A DNA stretch of 64,000 bases from contig CAZNDG010000001.1 of NCBI GenBank assembly GCA_964571695.1, positions 124,001 through 188,000 on the forward strand, in the 5' to 3' direction. Source of the DNA: UBA8958 sp964571695. GTDB lineage: Bacteria; Desulfobacterota; Syntrophia; Syntrophales; UBA8958. This document shows positions 8,284-17,478 of the stretch, piece after piece (position 1 is the stretch's first letter; every line of letters begins with the position of its first letter). Made by a program: the position numbers and the translations under genes. A model generated the notes under the pieces. The model was not told where the DNA came from. It searched no databases and saw nothing but the letters and a program-made list of their open reading frames with translations.

Positions 8284-10428
8284 TTATGCAAAAATGCTCA
8301 ATCCGCTCATCGTTCCATCTACGGACTTTTCCACCGCCGCGGATATGTCGCCCATCTGCCCGGCGGAGCGATTTCCACTCCGTCCTCCTGCCATGCCGCC
8401 GCTGTTGCGATCCCGGTTCATTCTCTCCTGCCAGGAAAACATATTGCTGAAATTGCCGCCGTCATTCATGTTGTTCTGTTTCTGGAGCATCACGTCCACC
8501 CCGTTTACCTGCCACCCCTGGTTCTGAAGGGTCGTCTTCAGATCGTCCATACGGCCGCTCAGGAACTGGTGCACATCACTGTTATCCACCTTCATGATCA
8601 GGTCCACCCGATCCTGGCGCACGACGATCTCCATGTCCACCCGTCCCAAGGACTCGGGATAAAGGGTTATCCTTACCCGGCCGCCATCTTTGAAACCGGC
8701 GGTCATGCCTTCCCGAACCTGATTCAGCACCGACTGGTAAGGGAACACGCCTTCGGAATTCCCCGCCACCGTCGGTCGATCGAAGCGAACGGCAAAATTA
8801 TCTCCGTAGGCCAATTTATTAATGGCCTCATAATTATTCATCTTGGAGACTTTTCTCGCCTCCAGGGGCCGGTCATCAGCACCCCCGGGTGGGTTGTCCA
8901 GAAATACGACCTTTCCGTTTCTGGCCCGTTGTTCATTGGAAATTTCGATTTTTTCCGAACCATCTGGATCGGCGCCCCGGTGTAACGCATCCATCCGGAG
9001 GTAATGGTTATCTCGGTCATGATCGCCTGTCGTCATCCTTTGACCGGTCTGATCATCCGCGGCAACGGCTGTCACCGGCGCGGCAAAGGAGCCGGAGCGT
9101 CCGGGGGCGGTTTTTCCGCCGCCGTCGTCGGGACGAGCGGCCCCGGCCTGGCGGTCTTGGGTGTCCCGTGCCGCCATGATCGATATTTCATTGCCCCTGG
9201 GCATTTCCTTCGGTGCTTGATTTATGGTTATGGTGTCATTCTTCCCTGCCTGAGGGTATGGCGCTTCCGTGAACTCGGCGTCCTGGCCGGTGACATCAAT
9301 ATCTTCCACCATGTTGAATCGCATCCCCCGGGAGGACTCATCCTGGAAATTGTCGCGCGCTTCCGCTAAATGGAGCTTGGCGCCGCGAGGGTAAACTTTA
9401 CGGCTGTCAGATACTGTCCCTGTCGATTCGGCCGTCTTCCGCTCGATTTGCCCGTATGCCTTACCGGCCGGCCTCTCCGCGGTCGCCGCAATCAGTTCTT
9501 CCCGAACCGGAGCCATCTTGTCCGGGGGCGGTTCAGGCACCGCCTGCGCATAAACCGTATCGGCGCTGACGGCTTTACCCTTCACCACATTATCATTTAT
9601 CTCCAGAAAGGACACATCCCACGATTGCTTCCGATTATTGATGCCAAACCACCCCGCGGCATCACCGTTTGACCTGGGCGCCCCGGCATCCATTGCCCTG
9701 TCTTCATCCCGGCTGACTCTTTTTTCAGCTTCGGAACCGGCATTGATAACAACCTGTGCCGTTTCGGCCCGCTCCTGGTAATTTCCACGCAAAACCGGGG
9801 AATTGCCGCCGGCATCAGTATCGGGGGCAGCGTCCATGAAACCCTGGCCGACGCCCGGCATGGCGCCGGTCTGGGGGTTGGCCATGTCGATACCTCGATG
9901 GTGATTTTCAACCCCGTCTTCATTAGCCACCCCGATGCCGGTGTAACATGCCCATGTTTCCGTTTCGGAAAGGGATTCTCCCTCATTTATCAACTGTTCC
10001 GACTGTGAAGGCGGCAGTTCTTGCCCAGAGACGATGTTTTCGGGAACTTCCTGGGGAGGGGACGGCACTGCGCCGGGCAGGAAGGATTGAGTTGGGACAA
10101 CGGCGAACGGCACAGCCTTGCCGACAGCAGGCATGCCCACCGTACCCCGGATGTTCATAACACCCAAGAGATCCTCTGCCGTTAAGGTAAACACGGGATT
10201 CTTCGGGTCTGTATCGATGGTAATTTCTTTTTGATCGCCGGCTTTGAACAGACAGGGGATCCCGTCCATCACCTGGGAAAAATCGTTCTGTCCCGCCGGC
10301 ATGGCGTTACGGTCCGTGCGAGACCCGAACCGCGAGGCGGCTGAACCTTGGGTGCTGAAACAACCAAATACCTTATCGGTATCAATGAGCGTTCCGGTAT
10401 TCGATTCTATGATGTTGGGCAGATTCAT
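8284..10428 (-). CDS. fliK: Flagellar hook-length control protein FliK
   Basis: Secreted molecular ruler that stops hook growth and switches export specificity. It is 714 residues, with a long, low-complexity, Pro/Gly/Asp-rich N-terminal ruler region (about 1-560). The conserved C-terminal switch domain (about 590-680) is recognised by VRITLYPESLGRVDMEIVV and VDLIMKVDNSDVHQFLSG, then LQNQGWQVNGVDVMLQKQ. The ruler is unusually long, which fits the long FlgE and implies a long hook, although this is inference. A sigma-54 promoter motif lies about 36 bases upstream. Confidence 0.92.
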   Translation of the reverse strand: MNLPNIIESNTGTLIDTDKVFGCFSTQGSAASRFGSRTDRNAMPAGQNDFSQVMDGIPCLFKAGDQKEITIDTDPKNPVFTLTAEDLLGVMNIRGTVGMPAVGKAVPFAVVPTQSFLPGAVPSPPQEVPENIVSGQELPPSQSEQLINEGESLSETETWACYTGIGVANEDGVENHHRGIDMANPQTGAMPGVGQGFMDAAPDTDAGGNSPVLRGNYQERAETAQVVINAGSEAEKRVSRDEDRAMDAGAPRSNGDAAGWFGINNRKQSWDVSFLEINDNVVKGKAVSADTVYAQAVPEPPPDKMAPVREELIAATAERPAGKAYGQIERKTAESTGTVSDSRKVYPRGAKLHLAEARDNFQDESSRGMRFNMVEDIDVTGQDAEFTEAPYPQAGKNDTITINQAPKEMPRGNEISIMAARDTQDRQAGAARPDDGGGKTAPGRSGSFAAPVTAVAADDQTGQRMTTGDHDRDNHYLRMDALHRGADPDGSEKIEISNEQRARNGKVVFLDNPPGGADDRPLEARKVSKMNNYEAINKLAYGDNFAVRFDRPTVAGNSEGVFPYQSVLNQVREGMTAGFKDGGRVRITLYPESLGRVDMEIVVRQDRVDLIMKVDNSDVHQFLSGRMDDLKTTLQNQGWQVNGVDVMLQKQNNMNDGGNFSNMFSWQERMNRDRNSGGMAGGRSGNRSAGQMGDISAAVEKSVDGTMSGLSIFA

Positions 10429-10463
10429 GGCTCATCCGTTGTTTCGATTTTAAAAATCATCGA

Positions 10464-10479
10464 TGCAACGGATATGCCA
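10464..10479 (-). promoter_or_regulatory. Sigma-54 promoter upstream of fliK-flgD-flgE
   Basis: On the minus strand the sequence is TGGCATATCCGTTGCA, against the consensus TGGCACGNNNNTTGCW. The GG and GC are ten bases apart as required. The predicted transcription start is near 10453, about 25 bases before the fliK ATG at 10428. This separates the hook genes from the upstream flgB-motE genes as their own sigma-54 unit. Confidence 0.8.
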
Positions 10480-10589
10480 TCATGTAATCATCCCATAACA
10501 CGATTAATTACATGTACTTATGCAGGTGACCTTTTTGAAGAGACACAGCAGATAGGGAAATTTTTTCTTCTTCTCATCATATCCGGCAA

Positions 10590-11192
10590 TCATTTCTTTT
10601 CCGGCTCCGCCTTGAAACTTTTTGTTATTTCTTTCGTGATTTCGACTACTTTTTGGACATTGACATTGGAGAGGACCGCCCCGGCCTTATCACGCTTCAT
10701 ATTCATGGTGATGCCGGCGGCGGTTTTGTTGTCCAGTTTTTCCAGCATGGCGCCGGCCTTCGCCGGTGCCGCGGACTCGTAGATCTTGGCCAGATCCTTG
10801 AATCTCTTGGCATCCGCGGATTTCTCCGCATCTAGCTTCACTTCGAGACGTTTCTCGATGATTCCCAGTTGATCGATCTTATCCTGAATCTCTTTTTTCA
10901 ATACCGACAGCTTCTGCTCTTCCAGCCGCAGGGACTCCTGACGGGAATCGAGTTCCTTCTTTCTCTTTTCCAGCAGCGCATATAGATCCCTCTCCTTTTG
11001 CAAATTGTTTTCTCCGGCATCGCCCAATGTAGTGGAGATGACGGCCTGGGGGTTGGTGCTGGCAACGGCCGCGCGGACGAGATCCATTTTATTTGTAAAA
11101 CCGGCATGTTCGAACAACTGGCCTATGGTGGCGACCTTGACGCCAATTATCAAAAGAATCACTATCTGCCCAATAATCAGTGTCCTTTTCAT
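10590..11192 (-). CDS. MotE-like periplasmic/coiled-coil flagellar protein
   Basis: A 200-residue protein with an N-terminal membrane anchor or signal (about 4-22) and a long coiled coil (about 70-140, rich in Lys/Glu/Leu heptads). A small C-terminal MgtE-N-like helical domain follows (AKIYESAAPAKAGAMLEKLD, then NVNVQKVVEITKEI). This architecture and the position after fliJ match MotE, described in alpha-proteobacteria as a chaperone for the periplasmic stator protein MotC, and widespread in flagellar operons. The exact role here is inferred. It overlaps fliJ by four bases (ATGA). Confidence 0.82.
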   Translation of the reverse strand: MKRTLIIGQIVILLIIGVKVATIGQLFEHAGFTNKMDLVRAAVASTNPQAVISTTLGDAGENNLQKERDLYALLEKRKKELDSRQESLRLEEQKLSVLKKEIQDKIDQLGIIEKRLEVKLDAEKSADAKRFKDLAKIYESAAPAKAGAMLEKLDNKTAAGITMNMKRDKAGAVLSNVNVQKVVEITKEITKSFKAEPEKK

Positions 11193-11629
11193 CTATCTTT
11201 CCTTTCGTATCTCTGTACCGCCGTTTCATCCGCCGCCAGCCTTTCCTGCATAGACTGGCGGAGCAGATGTTCCTTCAAATGCCGTTCTTTCAGATTCTCC
11301 ATTATTTTTCTGTCTTTTACCATTTCGAGCAGGACATGGCGCTTTTTTTCAACATCCTGCGCTATCGTCAAAACCAGATTCTTCTGCAAAACCAGCTTTC
11401 TATTCCATACCTTGATATAAGAAATCTGGAGATCAATGTCGGCGGGATGCAAGAGGCGGTTTTTCCCCTCGCGCAGATGCTGGAGGAGACGTTCCTTTTC
11501 CGTTCCCATCTCGACGAGTGATTCCTTTTCCTTCTCGAGAAGCCTGGCCTGTTCCGTGAATTCAGCCAGAATCTGCTCTTCCTTCGTCTTCCGCGCATCA
11601 AGAACAGTCTGCAATTTGAACGTAAACAT
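11189..11629 (-). CDS. fliJ: Flagellar export chaperone/stalk protein FliJ
   Basis: Coiled-coil component of the export ATPase complex that sits in the FliI ring and links it to FlhA. It is 146 residues and almost entirely helical. It begins MFTFKLQTVLDARKTKEEQ, a typical FliJ start, and is rich in Lys/Glu/Leu throughout. It lies directly after fliI (two-base gap) and overlaps the next gene by four bases. Sequence conservation in FliJ is low; the N-terminus and position decide the call. Confidence 0.92.
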   Translation of the reverse strand: MFTFKLQTVLDARKTKEEQILAEFTEQARLLEKEKESLVEMGTEKERLLQHLREGKNRLLHPADIDLQISYIKVWNRKLVLQKNLVLTIAQDVEKKRHVLLEMVKDRKIMENLKERHLKEHLLRQSMQERLAADETAVQRYERKDR

Positions 11630-11631
11630 TG

Positions 11632-12948
11632 TCAGTTACCCTTGAATAGATTTACCATCTGTTTTTTTGTCTTGGCTATATCTATCTTTTCATGGATACT
11701 TTGACGGAGGAAATCGTTGACCTTGTCGATCATGCCGACCGCATAGTCGATATCCTGGTTGGAGCCCTTGACATAGGCGCCGATGTTGATCAGATCCTCA
11801 GCCTTCTTGTAGGTGGCCAGGATATTCTGGATATTGTTGGCCATGCGCCGTTGTTCTTCATCGACGATATCGATCATAACCCTGCTGATACTCTGCAGGA
11901 TATCCACGGCGGGATAATGGCCGCGATTGGCCAACTCCCTGGTCAGGGTGATGTGGCCGTCCAGAATTGAGCGGGCGGCATCGGCCACCGGTTCATTAAA
12001 ATCGTCTCCTTCCACAAGGATGGTGTACAAACCCGTGATGCTGCCCCGCCCTTCCATCTTGCCGGTCCTTTCCAGCAGCTTGGGCAGGAGGCTGAAGACG
12101 GAGGGTGTATAGCCTTTGGTCGTCGGCGGTTCACCAACGGAAAGGCCGATCTCCCGTTGCGCCATGGCAAAACGGGTGAGAGAATCGACCATGAGGAGGA
12201 CATCCTTTCCCCGATCGCGGAAATATTCGGAAATGGAAGTGGCCACATAGGCGGCACGCATCCGGATCAACGGATGACGGTCCGATGCCGCCACAACGAC
12301 GATGGAACGGCTGAGGCCCTCTTTACCGAGATTCTTTTCGAGAAATTCCCTTACTTCCCTACCCCTTTCACCGATCAGCCCGATCACGTTGACGTCGGCT
12401 TTGGTATTACGGGCGATCATACCCAGCAATACGCTCTTGCCCACGCCGGATCCGGCAAATATTCCCATCCTCTGGCCCTTCCCGCATGTAAGTACACCGT
12501 TTATCGCCTTGATGCCCAAATCGATGGGTTCGTTGATGCGCCCCCTCTTCAGGGGATTGATGGGATCGGCGTAAATCGGATAGGCGGCGCCCATCTCTAT
12601 CGGACCCTGATCGTCAATGGGCTGACCGAGACCGTCGATGACCCGTCCGAGAAATTGCGGTCCGATTTCCACGGACGCCTTTCTTCCCAGGGAGACTATT
12701 CGGGAGCCAGGACTCAATCCCTGGATCGTATCCAAGGGCATGAGAAGAACCTTCCCCTTTTTGAAGCCCACCACCTCCGCCGCGATAGGTTTCCCGGCGC
12801 CGGCGGGATGAATGGCGCACAACTCGCCCAGGGATACCGCCGGTCCATGACCCTCCACGACAAGTCCAACAATTTCGCTTACCTTTCCGTGGACCTGGAT
12901 CGGATTGAAGTCCCGCAACTTGTGATGGTATTTCGCGAAATCGATCAT
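11632..12948 (-). CDS. fliI: Flagellum-specific ATPase FliI
   Basis: Hexameric ATPase that unloads substrates at the flagellar export gate. It is 438 residues, the family length. An N-terminal beta-barrel domain precedes the catalytic domain with the Walker A motif GIFAGSGVGKSVLLG (about 160-174), the Walker B DVLLMVDSLTRFA, and the phrase GEPPTTKGYTPSVFSLLPKL shared by the FliI/YscN family. The C-terminal helices contact FliH and FliJ. It is flanked by fliH and fliJ. Confidence 0.97.
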   Translation of the reverse strand: MIDFAKYHHKLRDFNPIQVHGKVSEIVGLVVEGHGPAVSLGELCAIHPAGAGKPIAAEVVGFKKGKVLLMPLDTIQGLSPGSRIVSLGRKASVEIGPQFLGRVIDGLGQPIDDQGPIEMGAAYPIYADPINPLKRGRINEPIDLGIKAINGVLTCGKGQRMGIFAGSGVGKSVLLGMIARNTKADVNVIGLIGERGREVREFLEKNLGKEGLSRSIVVVAASDRHPLIRMRAAYVATSISEYFRDRGKDVLLMVDSLTRFAMAQREIGLSVGEPPTTKGYTPSVFSLLPKLLERTGKMEGRGSITGLYTILVEGDDFNEPVADAARSILDGHITLTRELANRGHYPAVDILQSISRVMIDIVDEEQRRMANNIQNILATYKKAEDLINIGAYVKGSNQDIDYAVGMIDKVNDFLRQSIHEKIDIAKTKKQMVNLFKGN

Positions 12949-12956
12949 CGCCGGTT

Positions 12957-13652
12957 CTATGTATCCCGATGCCCTTGGATGGATTGCACAGCCTGCCTCA
13001 CTTCCCTGAATTGCTGATCGATCCGGGCATCGACCTCGCCTTGCTGGGTTTCGATTACCGCTCCTCCCTGCCTGATCGTTTCATCCTTTTGAAAGCTCAC
13101 ATTTTTCAAGCCGTCAAAATTCTGTAGAAAATCTGTTTTTATTTCCATCACGTAAAGATAGTCATGGGGATGCAGACGAATGATGATGTTGTCGCGATCG
13201 AGAACGTTTTTCATGGCGTCCTGGAGGACATGATGGATCACCTCGCGGTTGGCGTCGATTTCCCGATGGACTATCTTTTCCGCGACGTGAAGCGACAGGC
13301 CGATGATGTCCTCCTCAGCCTCGTCGATGATCCTTTTCTTCATCATGCCCAGCTCCCGGATCACATTATCCAGGGCATCGGCTCTTTTTTTCATCTCCAT
13401 CCGCTGCCTCTGCTCGCTCTGGCTTATTCCCGCCCGTACCCCTTCATCATATGCCTGCGCCTCCTTTTGTCGTATCTCTTCCGCATGTTCCAAACGCAAT
13501 CTATCTATTTCCGATTCCTGTTCTTGTGGCGGGATATAATTGTCCCCGGCGTTTTTGAAACTCACTTTTCTGAATCCCGGCGCCTCCCGGCAATCCGGAT
13601 GCTTCTTTTTTACACAGGCGGACTTGATGATCTTGCTCCTATACATACTCAT
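12957..13652 (-). CDS. fliH: Flagellar assembly protein FliH
   Basis: Regulator and peripheral stalk of the export ATPase, anchoring FliI to FliN. It has a Gln/Glu/Arg-rich coiled coil at about 50-110, followed by a conserved C-terminal domain with IIGLSLHVAEKIVHREIDAN and RLHPHDYLYV, related to the F-type ATPase delta/b subunits. Its start overlaps the end of fliG. I chose the ATG at 13652, with GGTGAAG upstream; a GTG at 13661 would add three residues. Confidence 0.93.
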   Translation of the reverse strand: MSMYRSKIIKSACVKKKHPDCREAPGFRKVSFKNAGDNYIPPQEQESEIDRLRLEHAEEIRQKEAQAYDEGVRAGISQSEQRQRMEMKKRADALDNVIRELGMMKKRIIDEAEEDIIGLSLHVAEKIVHREIDANREVIHHVLQDAMKNVLDRDNIIIRLHPHDYLYVMEIKTDFLQNFDGLKNVSFQKDETIRQGGAVIETQQGEVDARIDQQFREVRQAVQSIQGHRDT

Positions 13653-14634
13653 CTTCTTCACCGCCCCGGGAAATTACTATGCGGCCTTCCACCTCCAGAC
13701 GCTTGGTCGCATCAAGAATTACCCGCTGGCTCGCCTCGACCTCGGAAATCCTTATCGGAGGCATCATTTCGATATCTTCCCTGAGCATCTCCGCCCCCCG
13801 CTTGGACATATTTTTAAAGATCTTTTGCCTCATTCCCTCATCCACCAGTTTCAGGGCCTTGGCCAGATCATCGCCGCCGATCTCCTTGAGGAGTTCCTGA
13901 AGGCTCTTGTCATCCAGCTTGAGAACATCGTCGAAGGTGAACATGAGACTGCGGATGGAATTCCCCAATTCCGGATCCTTTTCATCCAGGGACTCCATAA
14001 TTGCGTTCTCGGTTGACCGTCCCAGACGGTTGAGAATTTCCGAAGTCACTTTGATCCCGCCCACCAGTTGATCGTTGATCCCTCCGATAACGATTTCTTT
14101 TTCCAGGGTTTTAGCGATTTCTTCGATAAATTCGTGGGGGACGCTCTTGAGGTTCGCCATGCGGCGCACGATCTCGCACTGCATTTCGATGCCGAAATTC
14201 TCCAGGATTTCCGCCGCCTGATCCGGCTTAAGGTGGACAAGGATCAGGGCAATCGTTTGGGGATGCTCCGACTTGGTAAATTCCATCAACACCTTGGGAT
14301 CGATATCCCGCAATTTATCGATGATGGGGTTATCCATGCTCTTTGCCTTATCCACCTCCGCCAGGATGTGCTGGGCGTCTTTTTCACCCAGGGCCTTCAT
14401 GACGATATTCTTCGCGGTGCCGTCCTGGATGGCGATCGTGCCGCCGTTTTCCTTGGCCAGGGTAACGAATTCCTTGGCAACGGCATTTACCACCTCCGCC
14501 GGGATCATGGTGATACGATTCATGTACTTTCCCACCCGGCGTATTTCCTGCGGTCTCATGTTGCGCATCACTTCCGCCGCCACATCCTCATCCAGGCTCA
14601 AAAGCATGATCGCCGCTCTTTCCTCGTTGTTCAT
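13639..14634 (-). CDS. fliG: Flagellar motor switch protein FliG
   Basis: Rotor protein that receives torque from the stators and binds FliF. It is about 331 residues. All three parts are visible: an N-terminal FliF-binding domain; a middle domain with EHPQTIALILVHLKPDQAAE (the EHPQR-like motif, here EHPQ); and a C-terminal domain with the charged torque helix IRSLMFTFDDVLKLDDKSLQ. The Arg and Asp residues that face MotA are kept. The start is placed at ATG 14634, preceded by ACAGGTG, rather than at a TTG overlapping the fliF stop. Confidence 0.97.
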   Translation of the reverse strand: MNNEERAAIMLLSLDEDVAAEVMRNMRPQEIRRVGKYMNRITMIPAEVVNAVAKEFVTLAKENGGTIAIQDGTAKNIVMKALGEKDAQHILAEVDKAKSMDNPIIDKLRDIDPKVLMEFTKSEHPQTIALILVHLKPDQAAEILENFGIEMQCEIVRRMANLKSVPHEFIEEIAKTLEKEIVIGGINDQLVGGIKVTSEILNRLGRSTENAIMESLDEKDPELGNSIRSLMFTFDDVLKLDDKSLQELLKEIGGDDLAKALKLVDEGMRQKIFKNMSKRGAEMLREDIEMMPPIRISEVEASQRVILDATKRLEVEGRIVISRGGEEDEYV

Positions 14635-14654
14635 CACACCTGTCCCCGCTCGGG

Positions 14655-16211
14655 TCAATTAACCCAGTTTCTCAATATTTCCGCGAATCTCTTGGCATCC
14701 GCGCTGGCAAGTTGACGGACGATATCGGTCTCCGTCTGGGCGCCCTTTTCCGTCGGTCCGGCGACCATGGAAATGCCCTCTCGGGCGCCGATAGAGACCG
14801 GCGCCGCCGTTCTCTGCATAACCTCGCCCATCATGACCGGCCGGGACGGAGCCGTTGCCATAGCCCCGCGGATAAGTGGGCGGACTACCCAGAGAAAGAT
14901 CATGACGAAGGCCGCCAGCAGTACCGCATATTTTAACAGCGGCAGCAGGGTATTGAAGATTTCCCGCCAGTTGGAGCCGGTCAAGGCCGTATCGCCGTCC
15001 ATTTTGTTGAACGGCATACTGCTCACGACCACCTGATCGCCCCGGGAGGCGTTGAAGCCGGCTGATTTCCTGACCAATTCCTCTATGGCGTCGATATCTT
15101 TCTTGGGCCGCTCCTGATATACCTCCTCACCCTTGTCGTTCTTGGCATATAAACCGTCCACTAAAACCGCCAGGGACAGTTTGCGGATCTCGCCTACGGG
15201 CATGACCGTTTTGTTTACCACCCTGTTGATCTCATAATTAACCGTTTCGTCAGTTTTCTCGTGCTCCTGCCCTCCCGCCGCTCCGGTTGTGCCGGTTTTC
15301 GCAGCCGTTGCGGTAGTTTTATCGGACTGCCTTTGGGTGCTCCGAACGACCGGTGACTCCGGATCGTATGTCTCCTCGGTCTTTTCCGTGATTCTGAAAT
15401 CGAGATCGGCGGTAACCCTAACCACGGCCTTTCCCCGGCCCACCACATTCTCCAGCATAGTCTGTACCTGGGCGGACAGATCCTTTTCAATATTGCGCTG
15501 ATAATCCAGTTGGGCGCTCGAGAGCCGGGAATTTTTAGCCTCGCCCTGATTTTTGGACAGGATGTTTCCCCTGCTGTCCACAACGATCACATCTTCGGGT
15601 CCCAAACCCTCCACGCTTTTGGCCACCAGGTGAGCGATGCCCTCTATTTGACCCGGTCTCAGCGTCTTGCCGCCTTTCAACTTCAACGTAACCGACGCCG
15701 TAGCCTTTTTCTGCTGTTCGACAAAAAGCGATTCCTTGGGAAAGGCGATATGGACACGACTCTGCTGGACCTCATCCAGGCTGTTGATCGTTCGTGACAA
15801 CTCCCCCTGCAAAGCCCGGCGAAAGTTCAATTGCTGTTCAAATTCCGTTGCGCCCAGGGTCTTGTTGTCGAAAATTTCATAACCCACATTTCCGCCGCGC
15901 AAGGCTCCCGTGGCAGCCATCTCCATCCGCAGTTCCGGTACCTTGTCCGCCGGGGCATAGATGACATCGCCTGAGGCGGATACCTTGTAGGAAACTTTTT
16001 TCTCCTGAAGCTTGCTTACAATGGCGGCGGCATCATCGTTGGACAAACCTGAAAACAGCACCTGATATTCCACCTGGTTGGCCAGGTAGGCCAGGCCCCC
16101 GATGAGCGCCATGGTCATCACTCCGGCGCCGGCAATCATCATTTTTCTGGCCGGACTCAAAACATTGAAGCTGCCCGCCAAACCGGAAATAAATTGCATA
16201 AGCTGGTTCAT
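14655..16211 (-). CDS. fliF: Flagellar MS-ring protein FliF
   Basis: Forms the membrane MS ring, the foundation of the basal body. It is about 518 residues. There is a first transmembrane helix at about 20-42, followed by periplasmic ring-building motifs with VHIAFPKESLFVEQQKKATA and the long linker region. A second helix (YAVLLAAFVMIFLWVVRPLI) comes at about 425-445, and the cytoplasmic FliG-binding tail ends LASADAKRFAEILRNWVN. The ATG at 16211 has AGGGTGG upstream; a GTG three codons earlier is possible. Confidence 0.97.
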   Translation of the reverse strand: MNQLMQFISGLAGSFNVLSPARKMMIAGAGVMTMALIGGLAYLANQVEYQVLFSGLSNDDAAAIVSKLQEKKVSYKVSASGDVIYAPADKVPELRMEMAATGALRGGNVGYEIFDNKTLGATEFEQQLNFRRALQGELSRTINSLDEVQQSRVHIAFPKESLFVEQQKKATASVTLKLKGGKTLRPGQIEGIAHLVAKSVEGLGPEDVIVVDSRGNILSKNQGEAKNSRLSSAQLDYQRNIEKDLSAQVQTMLENVVGRGKAVVRVTADLDFRITEKTEETYDPESPVVRSTQRQSDKTTATAAKTGTTGAAGGQEHEKTDETVNYEINRVVNKTVMPVGEIRKLSLAVLVDGLYAKNDKGEEVYQERPKKDIDAIEELVRKSAGFNASRGDQVVVSSMPFNKMDGDTALTGSNWREIFNTLLPLLKYAVLLAAFVMIFLWVVRPLIRGAMATAPSRPVMMGEVMQRTAAPVSIGAREGISMVAGPTEKGAQTETDIVRQLASADAKRFAEILRNWVN

Positions 16212-16226
16212 AATGCCCACCCTGTC

Positions 16227-16526
16227 TTAAACGGTCATTCTCATGATTTCCTGATAGGCATCGAGGACTTTGTTACGAACCTGAAGCATCGTCCGGAAGG
16301 AAATATCCGCTTTCTCCATAGCTATTATTACCTCGTGAATACTGCCTCGATTGTTGATCTGCATGTTTTTGACGGCCTCTTCGGCCTGATTCTGAAGTGC
16401 GTTCGCCTCCCTGATGGCCCCCTGGAGCGTTTCGGTAAAGGAACTGCTTCCCGTTTGTCCGGATGTGCGATTCTTTCCTCCCAACGCAGCGGAGGAAATA
16501 TTATCTGGAATGGTTAACGTCTTCAT
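16227..16526 (-). CDS. fliE: Hook-basal body complex protein FliE
   Basis: Small rod protein joining the MS ring to the proximal rod. It has 99 residues from ATG 16526, which has AGGAG nine bases upstream. A 14-codon upstream extension is open but lacks support. The C-terminal part carries the FliE signature: IHEVIIAMEKADISFRTMLQ, VRNKVLDAYQEIMRM. It lies between flgC and fliF, the standard position. Confidence 0.95.
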   Translation of the reverse strand: MKTLTIPDNISSAALGGKNRTSGQTGSSSFTETLQGAIREANALQNQAEEAVKNMQINNRGSIHEVIIAMEKADISFRTMLQVRNKVLDAYQEIMRMTV

Positions 16527-16581
16527 TTTTTTCTTCTCCTCCCTACTCTCTCCAATATTTATCCGCACGCAACGGTCGTCG

Positions 16582-17007
16582 TTACTTGCCTAATTCCAGT
16601 GATTTCAAAGCCATGTTCTTCGTGGCGTCGAAGGCCGTCACACAGGCGTCGAAAGACCTGGTGGACGAAATCATATCCGCCATTTCCATCACGACGTTTA
16701 CATTGGGGAGGGTAACCATGCCCTTATCGTCGGCATCGGGGTGGGATGGATCATAAACCGCCTTGCCCGGCCCCTGATCTTCAGCAACCGATTCTATCTT
16801 CACGGTCTTCAGTGCATTTTTCATGGCGCCGTCAAAAGGAGCTTCCACGTCCCGAGATGAAAGCACCACTGATTTGCGCCGGTAAGGACCGCCTTCGGCG
16901 GTGCGGGTTGTGTTCGCATTGGCCAGATTGGCGGCGACGATATCCAACCTTGCCCTCTGTGCGGCAAGTCCATCGCCGCATATCTTGAATGTATTAGATA
17001 TATCCAT
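16582..17007 (-). CDS. flgC: Flagellar basal-body rod protein FlgC
   Basis: Proximal rod subunit of 141 residues. The N-terminus has FKICGDGLAAQRARLDIVAA and NLANANTTRTAEGGPYRRK, and the C-terminus has VNVVMEMADMISSTRSFDAC, the paired coiled-coil ends typical of rod proteins. It follows flgB with a two-base gap. Confidence 0.96.
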   Translation of the reverse strand: MDISNTFKICGDGLAAQRARLDIVAANLANANTTRTAEGGPYRRKSVVLSSRDVEAPFDGAMKNALKTVKIESVAEDQGPGKAVYDPSHPDADDKGMVTLPNVNVVMEMADMISSTRSFDACVTAFDATKNMALKSLELGK

Positions 17008-17009
17008 AG

Positions 17010-17402
17010 TTATTTAGCCTCCTTCAGCACCGTGTTCAGTCCGCGAAACTTTCTGGCCAGCATTTCGATCGTGGCGTTGTACATCAGGTGGTTCTCCGAA
17101 AGGGTGGCCATTTCCCGATCCAGAGAACCCTTGTCTTCCATTGTCTTCAACTCGAAATCTCCTCCGGCCCCGTCGCTCAGAGTCCCCCGGGAGGAAATAT
17201 GCCCGTTCTGGGTCGTTTTCAGGCTTACCGGCGCCGCGGCGGCTGATTTCCCATTCTTGTCGTTTTTCAGCACCAGATCGGAGGCCCGATACTCCGGCAC
17301 GTCAAGATTGGCGATATTGGAGAGAAGAATCGAGTGACGTTTGGACCGGTAATTGAGCATGCCGGAAAGTACATCCACCGTCTTGTTGAATAGCGCCAGC
17401 AT
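17010..17402 (-). CDS. flgB: Flagellar basal-body rod protein FlgB
   Basis: First gene of the rod/MS-ring operon and the most proximal rod subunit (130 residues). Family features are the N-terminal stretch RHSILLSNIANLDVPEYRAS and the C-terminal MATLSENHLMYNATIEMLA. A strong ribosome site, AAGGAGGG, lies just upstream, and a sigma-54 promoter motif lies 39-54 bases before the start. Confidence 0.96.
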   Translation of the reverse strand: MLALFNKTVDVLSGMLNYRSKRHSILLSNIANLDVPEYRASDLVLKNDKNGKSAAAAPVSLKTTQNGHISSRGTLSDGAGGDFELKTMEDKGSLDREMATLSENHLMYNATIEMLARKFRGLNTVLKEAK

Positions 17403-17440
17403 CCGTCCCTACCCTCCTTTTCGTGTCCTGTCGTTTAAGA

Positions 17441-17456
17441 TGCAATCCACATACCA
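17441..17456 (-). promoter_or_regulatory. Sigma-54 promoter of the flgB operon
   Basis: The minus-strand sequence TGGTATGTGGATTGCA matches TGGCACGNNNNTTGCW with correct ten-base GG-GC spacing. The start of transcription would fall near 17430, giving a short leader before flgB. The gene just upstream encodes an NtrC-type activator, the protein class this promoter needs. Confidence 0.85.
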
Positions 17457-17478
17457 TATGATCCGTTACGCCGGCGGT

